In this document: positions 9,254 to 17,830 of the stretch, in pieces
Numbering within the stretch: position 1 is the stretch's first letter
Layout of the letters: each line of letters starts with the position of its first letter
Assembly: GCF_030407815.1 (NCBI RefSeq)
Contig: NZ_JASDCS010000013.1
Location: forward strand, 27,252 to 91,251
DNA from: Psychrobacter sp. APC 3281
GTDB lineage: Bacteria > Pseudomonadota > Gammaproteobacteria > Pseudomonadales > Moraxellaceae
DNA: 64,000 nucleotides
Reading direction: 5' to 3'
Position numbers and translations under genes: made by a program
Notes under the pieces: model-generated
Database searches by the model: none
What the model was told of the DNA's origin: nothing
The model's input: the letters and a program-made list of their open reading frames with translations, nothing else

Positions 9254-10006
9254 ATGACACAGTGTACAAAAGGTCTTCACATCGAAAAATCTCGCTTTTC
9301 ACAAGCACTCTCAGCCCGTCATATCGTGTCTGGTTCGGCTGTGATGATGACATCGCTGATGCTACCGTCATTGGCGCAAGCGCATTCAGGGCATATTCAA
9401 TCGACTACCGCGCAAGCGCCGTCATTTTTAGGTACGCTGCAAGCAGGACTGATGCATCCAGTGACTGGCCTTGATCATCTGTTTTTGGCCGTAGGCATGG
9501 GTATGTTGTTTTATGGACTACAAAAGCAGCGCTTAGGCATGATGTCATTGACCGCAGGGTTGTCATTAGGTGCGATATTGGGCACGGCTGGCGTACTGAT
9601 TGGCGGTATTACATTTGCTGCATCATCTGGACTGATTGAAGTGGCGATATCACTGTCGGTGGTTGTATTGGCTATGGTCTTGATGAGCCAAAAAAGCAGA
9701 CAAGAGGCATTCTCTGCGCAGACCCATACAGCACGCACGCCAAGTATTCAGCAGGTGTCACTATTTGGCTTTGGTGGTCTGGCGGTGTTTCATGGCATGG
9801 CACACGCGATGGAAGTACCAGCGAATGTCGGTATAAGTGGACAGCTGGGATTTTATGCAGGAATGATGATTACGATGCTAGCGCTATATGCAGTTGGTAC
9901 GCTGGTTAGCCAGCAGTTGCAGCAACGCTTTAGTGATAGCTTGTGGTTACAGCGCGGGCTGGTACTGCTAGGATTGAGCGCCGTATTTGCACCTGTTTTG
10001 GTGTAA
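9254..10006 (+). CDS. ureJ: HupE/UreJ family nickel transport protein
   Basis: Predicted inner-membrane protein with a Sec-type leader ending near AQA-H at residues 43-44 and about six membrane helices. The family signature HPVTGLDHLFLAVGMGMLF follows the leader, and a second His block (FHGMAHAMEVP) lies about two thirds along. HupE/UreJ proteins are associated with nickel uptake next to urease or hydrogenase genes. It is the last gene of the cluster, 50 bases after ureG, with an AAGGAA ribosome binding site. Nickel transport is inferred from family and position. Confidence 0.92.
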   Translation: MTQCTKGLHIEKSRFSQALSARHIVSGSAVMMTSLMLPSLAQAHSGHIQSTTAQAPSFLGTLQAGLMHPVTGLDHLFLAVGMGMLFYGLQKQRLGMMSLTAGLSLGAILGTAGVLIGGITFAASSGLIEVAISLSVVVLAMVLMSQKSRQEAFSAQTHTARTPSIQQVSLFGFGGLAVFHGMAHAMEVPANVGISGQLGFYAGMMITMLALYAVGTLVSQQLQQRFSDSLWLQRGLVLLGLSAVFAPVLV

Positions 10007-10113
10007 AACGCGCTTTATAGTACAAGTACTATGCTTATAGATTCGATGATTGTAGGTTTGATGTTTGTAGAGTCGATAATTGTAGCTGATTTTATCTAGT
10101 TAGCGAACGCCAT

Positions 10114-10156
10114 AAAAAATGCGCCCCCGATCAAAAGGTCGGGGGCGCATTTTAGT
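10114..10156. terminator. Bidirectional terminator between ureJ and tig
   Basis: A perfect GC-rich hairpin (AATGCGCCCCCGA pairing with TCGGGGGCGCATT) has an A-run on one side and a T-run on the other. It would terminate the urease operon on the plus strand and tig on the minus strand. Confidence 0.92.
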
Positions 10157-10204
10157 TTTGATAACCGACTACAGCATATCTAAAAAGATAGCTTGTCGTA
10201 TCAA

Positions 10205-11548
10205 TTACATTGCTTGCTGCTGTTGTTGCTGAGCAGCTAGCAAGTCTTGGTAGCTAACTTCTTTGTCAGTTACTTTACCTTGAGCGATCAAGTAATCTAC
10301 TACTTGGTCTTCTAGTACTACAGACTCAATGTTAGCGCGCTGCTGCTTGTCATTGGTGTAGTACTCGATAACTTCTGCTGGATCTTCGTAGTTTTCAGCG
10401 GCTTCTTTGATGAAGGTTTCTACACGCTCTTGATCTACTTCTAGGCCTTTAGTATCGATAACACGGGCAACGATGATGCCAAGACGGGCAGCACGCAGTG
10501 CTTGCTCTTCAAATAGCTCATTTGGTAGCATGTCTTTATCGAAGCTATCAGCATTTGCGCCGAACTGCTGAGAGAAACGTTGCATCATCATGTTGCGTTG
10601 ACGCTCGATTTCTTGCTCTAGCATAGCGTTTGGTACATCAAACTCGTTCTTTTCTAGCAATGCGTCAAAAGTCGCTTGCTTAACTTGGCTACGCGCAGCG
10701 TTTTTGATTTCGCGTTCCATGTTTTTGCGTACGTCTTCTTTCAATTTCTCAACGCCGCCTTCTTTCACGCCGAATAGCTCAAGGAACTCTTCGTTGATTT
10801 CAGGTAGCTTAGATTTTTCAACCAATTTTACGTTGATTTTGAACTGAGCTTCTTTACCCGCTAAGTTTTCAGCTTGGTAATCTTCTGGGAAAGTGACGTC
10901 GATTACTTTTTCTTCACCAGCTTTCATGCCTTTGATACCAGCTTCAAAACCTGGAATCATTTGGTTGCTACCGATAACTAGTTTGAAGTCTTCAGCAGAG
11001 CCGCCTTCAAATTTTTCGCCGTCGATAGAGCCTTCAAAGTCAAAAGTCACTTGGTTGTCTTTCGCAGCCATGCCCTTTTTCTCAACGAATTCTTCACGTT
11101 GCTTTTGTAGGTTTTCGATCATGGTGTCAACGTCTTCTTCACTCACTTGTGCAGTGTGACGCTCAACTTCGATCTCATCGATACCTTGTACGTCTACTTC
11201 TGGGAAGATTTCAACAGTGGCTTGATATACCAAGAAATCGTCTTCAAGTTTTACGTCGTCGATGTTAGGCATGCCAACAGCACGGATATCTTCAGATTTG
11301 ATCGCTTCAAACACAGTATCACGGATGACATCGTTGATAACTTCTTGTTGAATGCCAGCACCGTACTGAGAGCGGATGTGTGACATAGGGACGTTACCTT
11401 TACGGAAACCGTCAATCTTGGCAGTTTTCGCAACTTGGCGAATACGGCCTTCAACTTTGTTTTGAATTTTTTCAACGGGTACTTTAACCGTTAGCTGGGT
11501 TTCTTTATTAGATAGCTTGTTGGTTGTGACTTGTAAATCTGTAGCCAT
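10205..11548 (-). CDS. tig: Trigger factor, ribosome-associated chaperone
   Basis: Peptidyl-prolyl isomerase and chaperone that binds nascent chains at the ribosome exit. The N-terminal ribosome-binding domain contains the GFRKGNVP signature (about 47-54). The FKBP-type domain spans about 160-245, and the long helical C-terminal arms follow. It is 447 residues, close to the family norm, and ends in a short polyglutamine run. In this class tig normally sits directly upstream of clpP-clpX; here the urease cluster on the opposite strand separates them. Confidence 0.98.
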   Translation of the reverse strand: MATDLQVTTNKLSNKETQLTVKVPVEKIQNKVEGRIRQVAKTAKIDGFRKGNVPMSHIRSQYGAGIQQEVINDVIRDTVFEAIKSEDIRAVGMPNIDDVKLEDDFLVYQATVEIFPEVDVQGIDEIEVERHTAQVSEEDVDTMIENLQKQREEFVEKKGMAAKDNQVTFDFEGSIDGEKFEGGSAEDFKLVIGSNQMIPGFEAGIKGMKAGEEKVIDVTFPEDYQAENLAGKEAQFKINVKLVEKSKLPEINEEFLELFGVKEGGVEKLKEDVRKNMEREIKNAARSQVKQATFDALLEKNEFDVPNAMLEQEIERQRNMMMQRFSQQFGANADSFDKDMLPNELFEEQALRAARLGIIVARVIDTKGLEVDQERVETFIKEAAENYEDPAEVIEYYTNDKQQRANIESVVLEDQVVDYLIAQGKVTDKEVSYQDLLAAQQQQQQAM

Positions 11549-12082
11549 GTTAATTACACCTTTAGGATTAAGTAGTACGTTTGATTAATGAAATAGTACT
11601 TAGGGTTAAATTGTAATAGACAGACCGCGCCTCAAATTACGGGCATGTACGACGGGCTGCCGTTGAAATAAATAGGGGATAGCGATAGTGCACAACGTCA
11701 AATTCAGTGCCAGTAGCAATCGCCGCTGATACCAAAAGGTGAACCTGTTGAGGTTGTCCATGCTATCAAATATCGATAATAAACCGTTAATGCACCGCAT
11801 AATAACGCTTTTTGGTGAATTATACAGCCAAATAACGGATTTCAACAAAATTTTAAAAGTAGAACAGTATAATCTATCTGTTTATTAAAGTAAAAATTAT
11901 CTCTTTGATGGCATGTTTCCTTATGTTGCTTACTCTTGTATGACTTAATTTTATATAAAGAGTTAGCCATATTCATAATCAATAAATAAGATAACGGACA
12001 AGAAACAGCGATAAGGTTGCAAGCGCATTATGAGCATTGAGCGCGCTTACGGATAGTTATGGATAGAACAGCTATAAAGCAC
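11549..12082. other. 534-bp gap between tig and rdgB
   Basis: Contains the tig upstream region. On the minus strand a TATAAT-like box lies at 11819-11824 with a TTGTTG box at 11842-11847 (18-bp spacing), a possible but distant tig promoter. An 80-codon minus-strand frame at 11606-11848 starts with TTG and resembles no family I know; I do not call it a gene. No clear terminator for rdgB was seen. Confidence 0.5.
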
Positions 12083-12736
12083 TTATAAAGGTAGCTGCGC
12101 CAATAACTGCTGGATTGCCTGACCACGATGGCTGATACTGTTTTTATCAGCAGCGCTCAGACTAGCCGCACTGGCTTGCAAGTCAGGTAACCAAAACAAT
12201 GGATCATAGCCAAAACCGCCGTCACCATGCGCTGTCTCTGAAATCTCACCATGCCATAATCCTTGGGCGACAATCGGTAGCGGATCATCGGCATGACGCA
12301 CCATTGCCAATACGCAAACGAACATACCTTTGATCGGAGTATCCGGCTCTGCTGCGCGGATAGGCTGCAAGTCAGCGATGAGCTTGGCGTTATTTTTACT
12401 ATCGTTGCCGTGCTCACCAGCGTAGCGAGCAGAGTAGATACCTGGCGCATTACCTAGTACAGGCACGCACAGTCCTGAATCATCAGCGATAGCAGGAAGT
12501 CCACTGATACGGCTGGCATGACGGGCTTTGATAATGGCGTTTTCTACAAAGCTTAAACCATCCTCGATCGCATCTTCAATATCAAGCTGACCTTGCGGGA
12601 CAATCGTCACGTCCAAGTTCGCTTCAGCAAATAGTCGTTTAAACTCAGCCAATTTGCCTTTATTGTTACTAGCCAGTACCCATCGGTTGGCTGTTGTTGG
12701 GTGGGTAGCATTTAACGAGGTATCAGCAGTACTCAT
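12083..12736 (-). CDS. rdgB: dITP/XTP pyrophosphatase RdgB (HAM1 family)
   Basis: House-cleaning enzyme that hydrolyses dITP, ITP and XTP to monophosphates so that they do not enter DNA or RNA. Family motifs are the nucleotide-binding SNNKGKLAEF (about 23-32), ADDSGLCVPVLGNAPGIYSARYAG with the catalytic acidic pair, and the late FGYDPLFW and SHRGQA blocks. At 217 residues it is slightly longer than the usual 197-200, owing to an N-terminal Thr/Ser-rich stretch and a short insert near residue 130. Confidence 0.95.
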   Translation of the reverse strand: MSTADTSLNATHPTTANRWVLASNNKGKLAEFKRLFAEANLDVTIVPQGQLDIEDAIEDGLSFVENAIIKARHASRISGLPAIADDSGLCVPVLGNAPGIYSARYAGEHGNDSKNNAKLIADLQPIRAAEPDTPIKGMFVCVLAMVRHADDPLPIVAQGLWHGEISETAHGDGGFGYDPLFWLPDLQASAASLSAADKNSISHRGQAIQQLLAQLPL

Positions 12737-13288
12737 AGAGTCAGTCCATTATATTAAAATGATGAAAAATTATTATTCGCGTGGGTTTTATTTATCTTCG
12801 GTAGCGTTAATCGGTAAATTATTTGTCGATTTAATTGGTTATGCTAATAATGATAACGCATGAGTTTGGAGGGAGCGCAATTACTGCTTAATAAATAACC
12901 AATCGCTATACAGATTGTACGGGCTATAACATTTGGTAACTGATATTATTGGTCACTATTGCTATAATAGATACCAAGCTACAGTGAATTATATCTTATA
13001 GCTTGTGAATATTAAGTTAATAAAAGTCTATAAAGTCAGACACTTGGCTTTTTGGCAAAGAATAATAGCAATAAGTAACCGCTAGGTTAATTTTGGATTC
13101 ATAATGATACGTGATATTGTATTGAGCAGTACCGTGTATCAAGCGATAAAGTTCATTTCAAACAATAAACTCAGCCAATTTAGTCCGCTATTTTATAGTG
13201 TTTTTTGCGGTGTAAAAATAGCGTAAAATTCAGTTTCTATAAGCAAGTTTTTATAAACTAACGGCTAAACAGCAAGGATAAAATAATT
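12737..13288. other. 552-bp divergent gap between rdgB and sodB
   Basis: Holds the promoters of two divergent genes. The feature I can point to is a 9-bp inverted repeat (13186-13223) just upstream of sodB. A 34-codon plus-strand frame near 12760 is too weak to call. A Fur-box-like stretch (AATAATGATAAC near 12846) matches only the left half of the Fur consensus. Confidence 0.5.
13186..13223. repeat. 9-bp inverted repeat upstream of sodB
   Basis: CGCTATTTT (13186-13194) and AAAATAGCG (13215-13223) are perfectly complementary with 20 bases between. The repeat sits 65-100 bases before the sodB start, overlapping the probable promoter, so it may be an operator. Confidence 0.55.
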
Positions 13289-13918
13289 ATGTCAAACATT
13301 ACTTTACCAGACCTACCATATGCAAAAGATGCACTAGAGCCACATATCAGTGCCGAAACGCTAGAGTATCATCATGACAAGCACCATGCTGCTTATGTAA
13401 ACAAGCTAAAAGACATGTTGCCAGGTTCTGGTCTAGAAGACAAAACATTGCCAGAAATCATCGTAGCGACTGCTAAAGATGACAGTAAGCAAGGTATGTT
13501 CAACCAAGCAGCTCAAGTATGGAACCACACGTTTTATTGGAACTGCATGACGCCAACGAACGGCGGCGGCGAACCTACTGGCGATCTAAAAGCAAAAATC
13601 GAAGAAGATTTCGGTAGCTACGACAAGTTCCGTGAAGAGTTCAAAAATGCAGCGTTGACTCAGTTTGGTTCAGGTTGGGCATGGCTAGTTGCTGATAAAG
13701 TCGGTGGCAAATTGTCAATCGCCAAAACTGCTAACGCTGACACCCCACTTGCACATGACCAAGTAGCTGTATTGACTTGTGATGTATGGGAACACGCGTA
13801 CTATGTAGATTACCGTAACCGTCGTCCTGACTATGTTGACACGTTCCTAGACAAGCTAGTGAACTGGGACTACGCGAACGCAAAATATAAAGGTCAAGAT
13901 GCTGGCGTTGAAGAGTAA
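13289..13918 (+). CDS. sodB: Superoxide dismutase, Fe type
   Basis: Cytoplasmic enzyme converting superoxide to oxygen and hydrogen peroxide. Metal ligands can be placed at His28 (EYHHDKHH), His80 (QVWNHTFYW), Asp165 and His169 (DVWEHAYYVDY). The AAQVWNHTFYWNCM block is typical of iron rather than manganese enzymes. Length is 209 residues against about 193 in E. coli; the difference is small loop insertions. It is preceded by an AAGGA ribosome binding site and followed by a clear terminator. Confidence 0.96.
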   Translation: MSNITLPDLPYAKDALEPHISAETLEYHHDKHHAAYVNKLKDMLPGSGLEDKTLPEIIVATAKDDSKQGMFNQAAQVWNHTFYWNCMTPTNGGGEPTGDLKAKIEEDFGSYDKFREEFKNAALTQFGSGWAWLVADKVGGKLSIAKTANADTPLAHDQVAVLTCDVWEHAYYVDYRNRRPDYVDTFLDKLVNWDYANAKYKGQDAGVEE

Positions 13919-13943
13919 TCTTTAACGACTAAGTATTTGATTG

Positions 13944-13974
13944 AAAAAAGGACACCGCGAGGTGTCCTTTTTTT
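13944..13974. terminator. Terminator between sodB and SDR gene
   Basis: AAAAAGGACACC pairs with GGTGTCCTTTTT around a short loop, with A-run and T-run on both sides, so it can serve both convergent genes. Its stem is nearly the same as that of the terminator at 15023-15054. Confidence 0.9.
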
Positions 13975-14053
13975 ATGTGCTAGCTTTCTATATAGCTATC
14001 TATTTCGATATCTAATCAAAACATATTTTTGATAGAGCATCGCCATTACGATA

Positions 14054-14794
14054 TTAGGCGATACCGCCGTTTGCGCCGATATTTTGTCCAGTAACCCAAG
14101 CTGCTTCTTCACTGACCAAAAACGCTACCACACGAGCGATATCAACTGGTTCACCGATACGGTTAAACGGTGACATGCTAGCAAGTCTCTCTACCGTGTC
14201 ATCCGATTTACCTTGATGAAATAGTTCAGTGTCCGTAGGGCCGGGAGATACTGCATTGACCGTGATGTTACGCGCGCCGACTTCTTTGGCAAATATACGG
14301 GTTAGCTGATCGACCGCGCCTTTGGTCGCACAGTAGGTGCCGTAACTAGGTAGCAGCATGCGAGTGGTTGTGCTTGAGAGATTTACGACACGACCACCGT
14401 CATTGAGTTTAGTCGCAGCTTCACGCAATGTATTGAACGTGCCTTTTACATTGATAGCAAATATACGGTCAAAGTCTTCGTCGGTGGTCTCGGCAATAGG
14501 TTTATTAATCATTATGCCTGCGCTATTGACCAGAATATCTGGCTTACCAAACGCACTGATAGTGGCATCAAACATTGCTTCGACTTGTTTGGCATTACTG
14601 ACATCTGCTTGCACAGCGATGGCTTCACCGCCTGCGGATTTAATCTGACTTACGATATCATTGGCTGCTGAATCATCATTTGCATAATTAATGACGGTTT
14701 TAGCTCCTGCTGCTGCGAGCAATAGGGCTATCTGTGCGCCGATACCTTTTGATGAACCGGTTACAATCGCGACTTTATTTTTTAGTGTTGTCAT
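14054..14794 (-). CDS. SDR family oxidoreductase (FabG/glucose dehydrogenase-like)
   Basis: Classical short-chain dehydrogenase of 246 residues using NAD(P)H. The Rossmann motif TGSSKGIG is near residues 12-19, NSAG near 85, the catalytic Ser and YxxxK (SYGTYCATKG) near 140-160, and the AVSPGPTDTE block follows. The frame is open five codons further to a TTG, but GGAGAAAG, a good ribosome binding site, lies inside that extension, so the ATG at 14794 is the better start. The substrate cannot be told from sequence. The gene stands alone, bracketed by two near-identical terminators. Confidence 0.88.
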   Translation of the reverse strand: MTTLKNKVAIVTGSSKGIGAQIALLLAAAGAKTVINYANDDSAANDIVSQIKSAGGEAIAVQADVSNAKQVEAMFDATISAFGKPDILVNSAGIMINKPIAETTDEDFDRIFAINVKGTFNTLREAATKLNDGGRVVNLSSTTTRMLLPSYGTYCATKGAVDQLTRIFAKEVGARNITVNAVSPGPTDTELFHQGKSDDTVERLASMSPFNRIGEPVDIARVVAFLVSEEAAWVTGQNIGANGGIA

Positions 14795-15022
14795 CGATAC
14801 TTTCTCCAATAGTATAAGTGAATATCAGTACGCTTATATTGCGTTTTGACTGATGTCTCTTGATTAGTAGGATATAAGTTACCAGTGTGCAAAACGAATA
14901 AGTAGAGCGATTCTGTATGCTTGTTTTGGATAAATTTATCTATTGTGTCTATGCGGATGTAAAGCATAGAGTTTAAGAGGTTGGCGTGGAAAGTTAGTCT
15001 CTAGCTATTGAGAGTTTGGAAG

Positions 15023-15054
15023 AAAAAAGGACACGGCACGGTGTCCTTTTTTTT
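15023..15054. terminator. Terminator downstream of orphan gene
   Basis: AAAAAAGGACAC pairs with GTGTCCTTTTTT, with a T-run on each strand. It ends the minus-strand orphan/DUF72 unit. Stem sequence almost equals that of 13944-13974 on the far side of the SDR gene. Confidence 0.88.
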
Positions 15055-15078
15055 AGCTTTAAATTTGATTAAAAGAAA

Positions 15079-15855
15079 TTACCAATATTCAGCACCGAAA
15101 ATCTGATTATCTCCTAGTGAGTCCATTGAATCATCTGTTATTTCACTGGCTTTTTCTATCAATGTTTCAAATAACTTCTGCTCTTTAGGATTCAAACAAT
15201 ATCTTGTAATAACAGTTTCATAGTCAGCAGGGTAATATAGAATTGCTAAGTAATGGAGACAAATCTTTTCTTTTTCATAAGATAATATAAGCTCAAAGCT
15301 AGATCCTGACTCTACCCCATGTAGATACAAGTAGTCTCCTACTTTACATTTTTCGAGGTCTTGAACGTTTTCCCAAGTTGACGCCAAATTATCTTTATAT
15401 TTTAGAAAATAGGGTACATAGACACTTTCTGTTTCATGAATATTGACAAAGTAATCAATTAGCCTTGTACGACTCACAACCTGAAAGTCAAAAAAATACT
15501 CACGACTCTCGTAGTTTGAAGTGGCATTGTATAAATCACCTTCTAATACATAAGATTTTAGGATTTCAGAGGGTCTTTTGTCGTACCAACCATTAAGCTC
15601 TGAATGTGGTGGTAGCCATAAAATGTATACTTTTCCTTCTTTAGCATAGTTTTCGTTTTCATCAAGTTTTATAGAGTAGGTTTTACCTACTTCTGGTAAT
15701 AAGCCTTCTAGCGCTATCACTTCTTCCCAGCTTTCATCCCAGCATAATTTTGACCACTGCATCGTTTGCAAAAGCTGAATAGATTTTTCGTGCTCATTTT
15801 CTGGTTCTTTATGAGACCGAAAAAAATCAAATAAGTTCGCTAAGTTTATCGACAT
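15079..15855 (-). CDS. Hypothetical protein, no family recognised
   Basis: A 258-residue soluble, acidic, aromatic-rich protein with no signal peptide or membrane helix. I recognise no domain. Several Trp residues occur in a WxxxxWEEV-like block (about 37-47), and the C-terminal third is acidic and helical. The ATG at 15855 overlaps the stop of the DUF72 gene as TGATG, indicating translational coupling; a GTG one codon earlier is less likely. Its base composition is more AT-rich than its neighbours, which suggests a later acquisition. The function is unknown. Confidence 0.7.
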   Translation of the reverse strand: MSINLANLFDFFRSHKEPENEHEKSIQLLQTMQWSKLCWDESWEEVIALEGLLPEVGKTYSIKLDENENYAKEGKVYILWLPPHSELNGWYDKRPSEILKSYVLEGDLYNATSNYESREYFFDFQVVSRTRLIDYFVNIHETESVYVPYFLKYKDNLASTWENVQDLEKCKVGDYLYLHGVESGSSFELILSYEKEKICLHYLAILYYPADYETVITRYCLNPKEQKLFETLIEKASEITDDSMDSLGDNQIFGAEYW

Positions 15856-16673
15856 CACAAAACCTCAAACCCAAAATTACCCAACGCTTCTCGCAGCATC
15901 GCGATATTATAATAAGCATGGGCGTTGACGGTGTTCTGAAAGAAGATATATAGCGTATCAAAATGCTGACGCTGATTAGCAATCGCTTGTGCCCAGTCCT
16001 GCATTTCTGTCTCGCTATAACGATAGTCATGGCGATCAGCCGCACTCATCGCATCCCACCAGTTTAGATTATTGCCGTGCATACGCAGATAGCCAGTGCG
16101 CTCAGTGAATATCAACCGTGACGGTGGCAACCCGCTGACTTTGGGGTAATCTACGCTGCACCAAATCAAGCCTTGCTGCCGAAAGCTATCGACCACTTGC
16201 GGCGTGTGCCAAGCGTTATGACGAAACTCAATGGTGAGTGGGTAGTCTTGAAACCAACTGACAAGCTCTGCTAGATAAAGGCGATGCTCACGAGTACGAT
16301 CAAAGCCGTGTGGGAACTGAAGTAATAATGGCGCTAAAGCATTTGCTTCGATAAGTGGAGATAAGGCGTTTAGAAATGCCTGTGCGTGCTCAGCAGTGCC
16401 TTTGCGAGCGTGGGTAAAGTCTTGATGCAATTTGACGGCGAACTTCAACTCGCTTTCAGCTTGTACATAAGCTTTATCAACCATCCCAGCAAACGCTTTC
16501 TGTCCGATGGGCGCATAAAAGGTGCTGTTGATTTCGACTGCGCCATATTGTTTGGCGTATTCACGTAAGAAATCGGTCTTTTTGGTACCGGTGGGATACA
16601 GCGTACCGAGCAAATCGGTATCGCTATAGCCACCAGTGCCAAGATAAATGCGCGGGGTAGGGGAACTATCCAT
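15855..16673 (-). CDS. DUF72 (YecE-like) family protein
   Basis: TIM-barrel-like protein of unknown function. Signature features are the N-terminal IYLGTGGYSD block, FLREYAKQYGAVEINSTFYA (about 35-55), LLLQFPHGFDRT, TIEFRHNAW and the C-terminal YIFFQNTVNAHAYYNI. At about 272 residues it is full length. ATG 16673 is chosen; a GTG three codons upstream (16682) is possible because neither has a clear ribosome binding site. The downstream orphan gene is coupled to it by a TGATG overlap. Confidence 0.85.
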   Translation of the reverse strand: MDSSPTPRIYLGTGGYSDTDLLGTLYPTGTKKTDFLREYAKQYGAVEINSTFYAPIGQKAFAGMVDKAYVQAESELKFAVKLHQDFTHARKGTAEHAQAFLNALSPLIEANALAPLLLQFPHGFDRTREHRLYLAELVSWFQDYPLTIEFRHNAWHTPQVVDSFRQQGLIWCSVDYPKVSGLPPSRLIFTERTGYLRMHGNNLNWWDAMSAADRHDYRYSETEMQDWAQAIANQRQHFDTLYIFFQNTVNAHAYYNIAMLREALGNFGFEVL

Positions 16674-16744
16674 GTTGACCACTCACTGCCGTTTTGGGTA
16701 ATGAAATTTACTACGATATCTGTTTTCAGCTGCTATTCGACAAG

Positions 16745-17830
16745 CTAATTTTTACGCGACCAGAGCCATTCAATCAGTGCCAGTAACGCATCATTATTTG
16801 TGCCAATGACATCTTCATTGTCGCTAAGCTCACGACTATGTAGTTCATGAGAAATGGCTGCACGTCCGTCATTAAACAGTGATTGCGCATAGCTGGTCGC
16901 TTGATCAACACCCATCAGTTTTACATAGGTAGATTTGTCTAGTTTTTCATCGCTACCCGCAGGCTTACCAAGCGTATCAGTCGTCATCGTGACGTCTAGC
17001 ACATCGTCTTGGACTTGAAAGGCGAGACCGATATGTTGCGCGCACTCCTGTAGTGCCATGCGCTGCGGAGCAGTTGCACCAGCACAGACGCCGCCCATGA
17101 GCATCGCCGCTTCAATCAATGCCCCTGTCTTATCACGATGAATGGCTTCCAAATCATTCTGCGCGATATTGGCACGGGCTTCGGCATTGAGGTCTAGCAT
17201 TTGACCCGACACCATACGTCTGGCGCGCGGCGCAAATATAGCCATGAGCTGACTTGCGATAATTGCATCAAACGGCGCAAAGGTTGGCATCTCCGCAGTT
17301 AGTACTTCAAAGGCTAGTGTCTGCAATACATCTCCTGCCAGCAGAGCCGTCGCTTCATCAAAGGCAATATGCGCAGTCGGCTGCCCACGGCGCAGCTCAT
17401 CATCATCCATACAGGGCAAATCATCATGCACTAACGAATAAGTATGCAGCAGCTCTACCGCCAATGCAGCACGGCGAGACATATCATAGTCTGAGTCGTT
17501 TTCTAGTAGTGCGTCCAGATCAGCATCGAGAGTATCGATGTCATCAATGTCATCATTAGGCTCATCTGTACGTTCATTATTACTGCTATTAATACTGGCA
17601 AAAGCGCTGGCAACCATCAGTGGGCGTACCAGTTTGCCTTGACCCGTCATGACATAGCGGCAAGCATCCACTAGCGGGCTAGGGAGCTTGGCATAAGCGA
17701 ACAAGACTTCGATATCTTGCGCCAATTGCTCGCGTACAGCCCCATGAAACTGCTCAGTGCTTTGAAAAGAGACAAAGTTAGAAGGGATAAAGCCAGTAGA
17801 GGTAGTGCTAGAAGTAAGGGAAACAGTCAT
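16745..17830 (-). CDS. ispA: Farnesyl diphosphate synthase (polyprenyl synthetase)
   Basis: Condenses IPP with DMAPP and GPP to farnesyl diphosphate for quinone and undecaprenyl synthesis. From the ATG at 17830 (361 residues) the first aspartate-rich motif HDDLPCMDDDELRRG starts near 135 and the second, QDDVLD, is near 274-279; GKLVRP is at about 66-71. Between them an Asp/Asn/Glu-rich insert of about 35 residues (81-116) is absent from standard IspA, which is about 300 residues. The frame is open to 17926 but the upstream part is hydrophobic and not family-like. Confidence 0.92.
   Translation of the reverse strand: MTVSLTSSTTSTGFIPSNFVSFQSTEQFHGAVREQLAQDIEVLFAYAKLPSPLVDACRYVMTGQGKLVRPLMVASAFASINSSNNERTDEPNDDIDDIDTLDADLDALLENDSDYDMSRRAALAVELLHTYSLVHDDLPCMDDDELRRGQPTAHIAFDEATALLAGDVLQTLAFEVLTAEMPTFAPFDAIIASQLMAIFAPRARRMVSGQMLDLNAEARANIAQNDLEAIHRDKTGALIEAAMLMGGVCAGATAPQRMALQECAQHIGLAFQVQDDVLDVTMTTDTLGKPAGSDEKLDKSTYVKLMGVDQATSYAQSLFNDGRAAISHELHSRELSDNEDVIGTNNDALLALIEWLWSRKN

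Noticed and set aside
11606..11848. 80-codon minus-strand frame upstream of tig
   Set aside because: Starts with TTG, lacks a ribosome binding site, overlaps promoter-like boxes and resembles no family I know.
12840..12862. Possible Fur box in the rdgB-sodB gap
   Set aside because: The left half (ATAATGATAA) matches but the right half does not, and it is over 400 bases from sodB.
12654..12863. 69-codon plus-strand frame antisense to the rdgB start
   Set aside because: The first half is a shadow of rdgB; the rest (34 codons) has no ribosome binding site.
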